This document shows positions 62,915 through 64,000 of a DNA stretch of 64,000 nt, piece by piece. The notes below the pieces were generated by a model, which was not told where the DNA came from, did not search any database, and saw nothing but the letters and a program-made list of their open reading frames with translations. Where the stretch lies: contig JAZJZX010000002.1 in assembly GCA_040389445.1 (NCBI GenBank), positions 62,001 to 126,000 on the forward strand, read 5' to 3'. The first letter of the stretch is position 1. Every line of letters starts with the position of its first letter. Source of the stretch: UBA5189 sp040389445 (GTDB taxonomy: Bacteria; Chloroflexota; Limnocylindria; Limnocylindrales; CSP1-4). Both the position numbers and the translations under genes were made by a program.

Positions 62915-63631
62915 TCAACGCGCGGTTTCGGGCTCCAGGTCCAGCACCCGGGTGGCGATGGAGATGACGTGCGCGTCGTGCGATGCGACGAGCAGCCCGT
63001 GGCCATCGTCGGCCAGTTGACGAAGCTGCCGGGTCACCGCTTCGGCACTGCGCCGGTCCAGGTTGGCGGTGGGTTCGTCCACGATCAACAGCGGTGGATC
63101 GGCGAACAGCGCTCGCGCCAGGGCGACCCGCTGCTGCTCGCCGCCCGAGAGGTGGCTCGGGTAGTGGCGCGCGCGACCGAAGAGCCCCTGACGGGCGAGG
63201 AGCTCGAGGGCCCGCTCCCGCCCGTCGCGGACGCCGCCGGGGATCGCCTGCAGCGCGACGTTCTCGGCCGCGGTGAGGGTCTCGATGAGCGCCGCGTTCT
63301 GGAAGACGATCCCGATGGATCGGCCGCGGATCCGGGCAAGCCGGTCGTCGTCGAGCTCAGCGAGGGCGACATCGGACCAGCGCACTTCGCCGGTCGTCGG
63401 CCGCACGAGCCCGGCCGCGATGTGCAGCAGCGTCGTCTTGCCCGAGCCGGACCGACCGGCGGCGACCACGAGGTCGCCTTTCTCGACGGCGAGGTCGATG
63501 CTCTCGAAGACCCGCAGCGGCTCGCCGTGATCGCGGCCGGGATAGGTCATGCCGATCTCGCGCAGCGCGAGCAGCGGACGATCCTTCACCGGCTCCTCCC
63601 TGGCGACGGGATCGGTGTTTCGCTCAGGCAT
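62915..63631 (-). CDS. ABC transporter ATP-binding protein (MacB/LolD type)
   Basis: A 238-residue ATPase with Walker A AGRSGSGKTTLLHI, signature LSGGEQQRVALARALFADP, Walker B LLIVDEPTANLDRRS and switch GLLVASHDAHVISI. The N-terminal ALREIGMTYPGRDHGEP and DRLARIRGRSIGIVFQNAAL are typical of the lipoprotein-releasing/macrolide-efflux subfamily. The ATG at 63631 overlaps the upstream permease by 8 nt, so the two are coupled and very probably one transporter. The 190 nt between it and the convergent dehydrogenase gene contain no gene. Confidence 0.93.
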   Translation of the reverse strand: MPERNTDPVAREEPVKDRPLLALREIGMTYPGRDHGEPLRVFESIDLAVEKGDLVVAAGRSGSGKTTLLHIAAGLVRPTTGEVRWSDVALAELDDDRLARIRGRSIGIVFQNAALIETLTAAENVALQAIPGGVRDGRERALELLARQGLFGRARHYPSHLSGGEQQRVALARALFADPPLLIVDEPTANLDRRSAEAVTRQLRQLADDGHGLLVASHDAHVISIATRVLDLEPETAR

Positions 63632-64000
63632 CGTGGCCTCCGCTGAGTCGCAGGCCTGCGAGTCGTCCCCACAACAGGGCCGAGAGGGCGAGCCCGCCGG
63701 CGAGGGTGGCGATCCAGCCCAGCGGGACGTCCGGTCCGGCGATCTCAGCGGCCGTCAGAGTGGCCAGCCCGGCCGCCAGCAGCGCAGCGGGTAGGGCGAT
63801 CCCGAAGCGGGTCCAGGCCAGCATCCGCGCGATGTCGCCGCGAGTCCAGCCACTCGCCTGAAGCACGCGAAGCTCGGTTTGCCGGGCGGCGAGATCGAGT
63901 CGCAGGGCGAGGAGCGTGAAGGCCAGGGTGCCGAGCCCGATCAGCCCGAGGAGCGCGAGCTGGTAGGCTGCGAGGCGCTCGGCGAGCGCCGAGGCGAGCA
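63624..64000 (-). CDS. FtsX-like ABC permease, C-terminal part (runs off the window)
   Basis: The minus-strand frame is open from the window edge to the stop at 63624-63626, giving about 125 residues. It shows two membrane helices, LALLGLIGLGTLAFTLLALR and RFGIALPAALLAAGLATLTA, separated by the characteristic cytoplasmic loop AARQTELRVLQASGWTRGDI, then a third helix (LGWIATLAGGLALSALLW). This is the end of an FtsX/MacB-type permease. It is the partner of the ATPase at 62915-63631, with which it overlaps by 8 nt. The family exports lipoproteins, peptides or antibiotics; the substrate is unknown. Confidence 0.85.
   Translation of the reverse strand, partial: LASALAERLAAYQLALLGLIGLGTLAFTLLALRLDLAARQTELRVLQASGWTRGDIARMLAWTRFGIALPAALLAAGLATLTAAEIAGPDVPLGWIATLAGGLALSALLWGRLAGLRLSGGHDA

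Overview
This is a GC-rich (about two thirds G+C by eye) bacterial chromosome segment with no rRNA, CRISPR array or intact transposon. It carries a cell-division cluster end (ftsA-ftsZ-yggS-yggT-DUF167), many putative lipoproteins, a CIRCE-controlled groESL operon, many GTG/TTG starts and many genes that look leaderless. I infer an uncultured Gram-positive-like lineage, most plausibly Chloroflexota (Limnocylindria-like). This is a judgement from gene content and protein style, not a computed placement.

Layout. 1-3936: end of ftsA, ftsZ, yggS, yggT, DUF167, tRNA-Val(CAC) and a lipoprotein. 4451-10640: aconitase on the minus strand, then on the plus strand a DUF2520 protein, a NUDIX hydrolase, gcvT and gcvH. 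10714-12071: an ECF-type sigma factor with a zinc-finger membrane anti-sigma factor. 12252-25812: two complete oligopeptide ABC transporter operons facing each other and converging near 19740. The plus-strand operon ends in an ATPase with an unusual four-helix membrane N-terminus. The minus-strand operon has a substrate-binding protein whose N-terminal segment lies at its C-terminus, a circular permutation. 26029-28906: a two-gene (split) glutamine-dependent NAD synthetase and rsmI, followed by ssb and a GGDEF/HD-GYP protein on the minus strand.

31366-44820 is the core of the window: a purine operon purA-D-B-C-S-Q-L-F-M-NH with almost every junction overlapping. PurN and PurH are joined in one reading frame. 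The operon is preceded by a structured leader of about 225 nt that ends in an intrinsic-terminator-like hairpin just before purA, so it may be controlled by attenuation or a riboswitch. All steps from PRPP to IMP are present except purE/purK, plus purA towards AMP.

44902-50970 is an accessory stretch, partly lower in GC. It holds a secreted beta-propeller-like protein, a frameshifted metalloprotease, and a chimeric scar in which a truncated cytochrome P450 is joined to a damaged purH 3' end. An intact P450, a possible transporter remnant and two unknown secreted or anchored proteins follow. 51232-64000 returns to housekeeping: metG, tatD, a lipoprotein, groESL, another lipoprotein, pcrA/uvrD, a vapBC toxin-antitoxin pair, an FMN-dependent alpha-hydroxy-acid dehydrogenase, and an ABC ATPase with the end of its FtsX-like permease running off the window.

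A recurring regulatory pattern is a TANNNT hexamer 6-7 nt before an ATG/GTG start, as expected for leaderless mRNAs. Genes with Shine-Dalgarno sequences sit mainly behind longer leaders, for example the ABC substrate-binding proteins, groES/groEL and purA.
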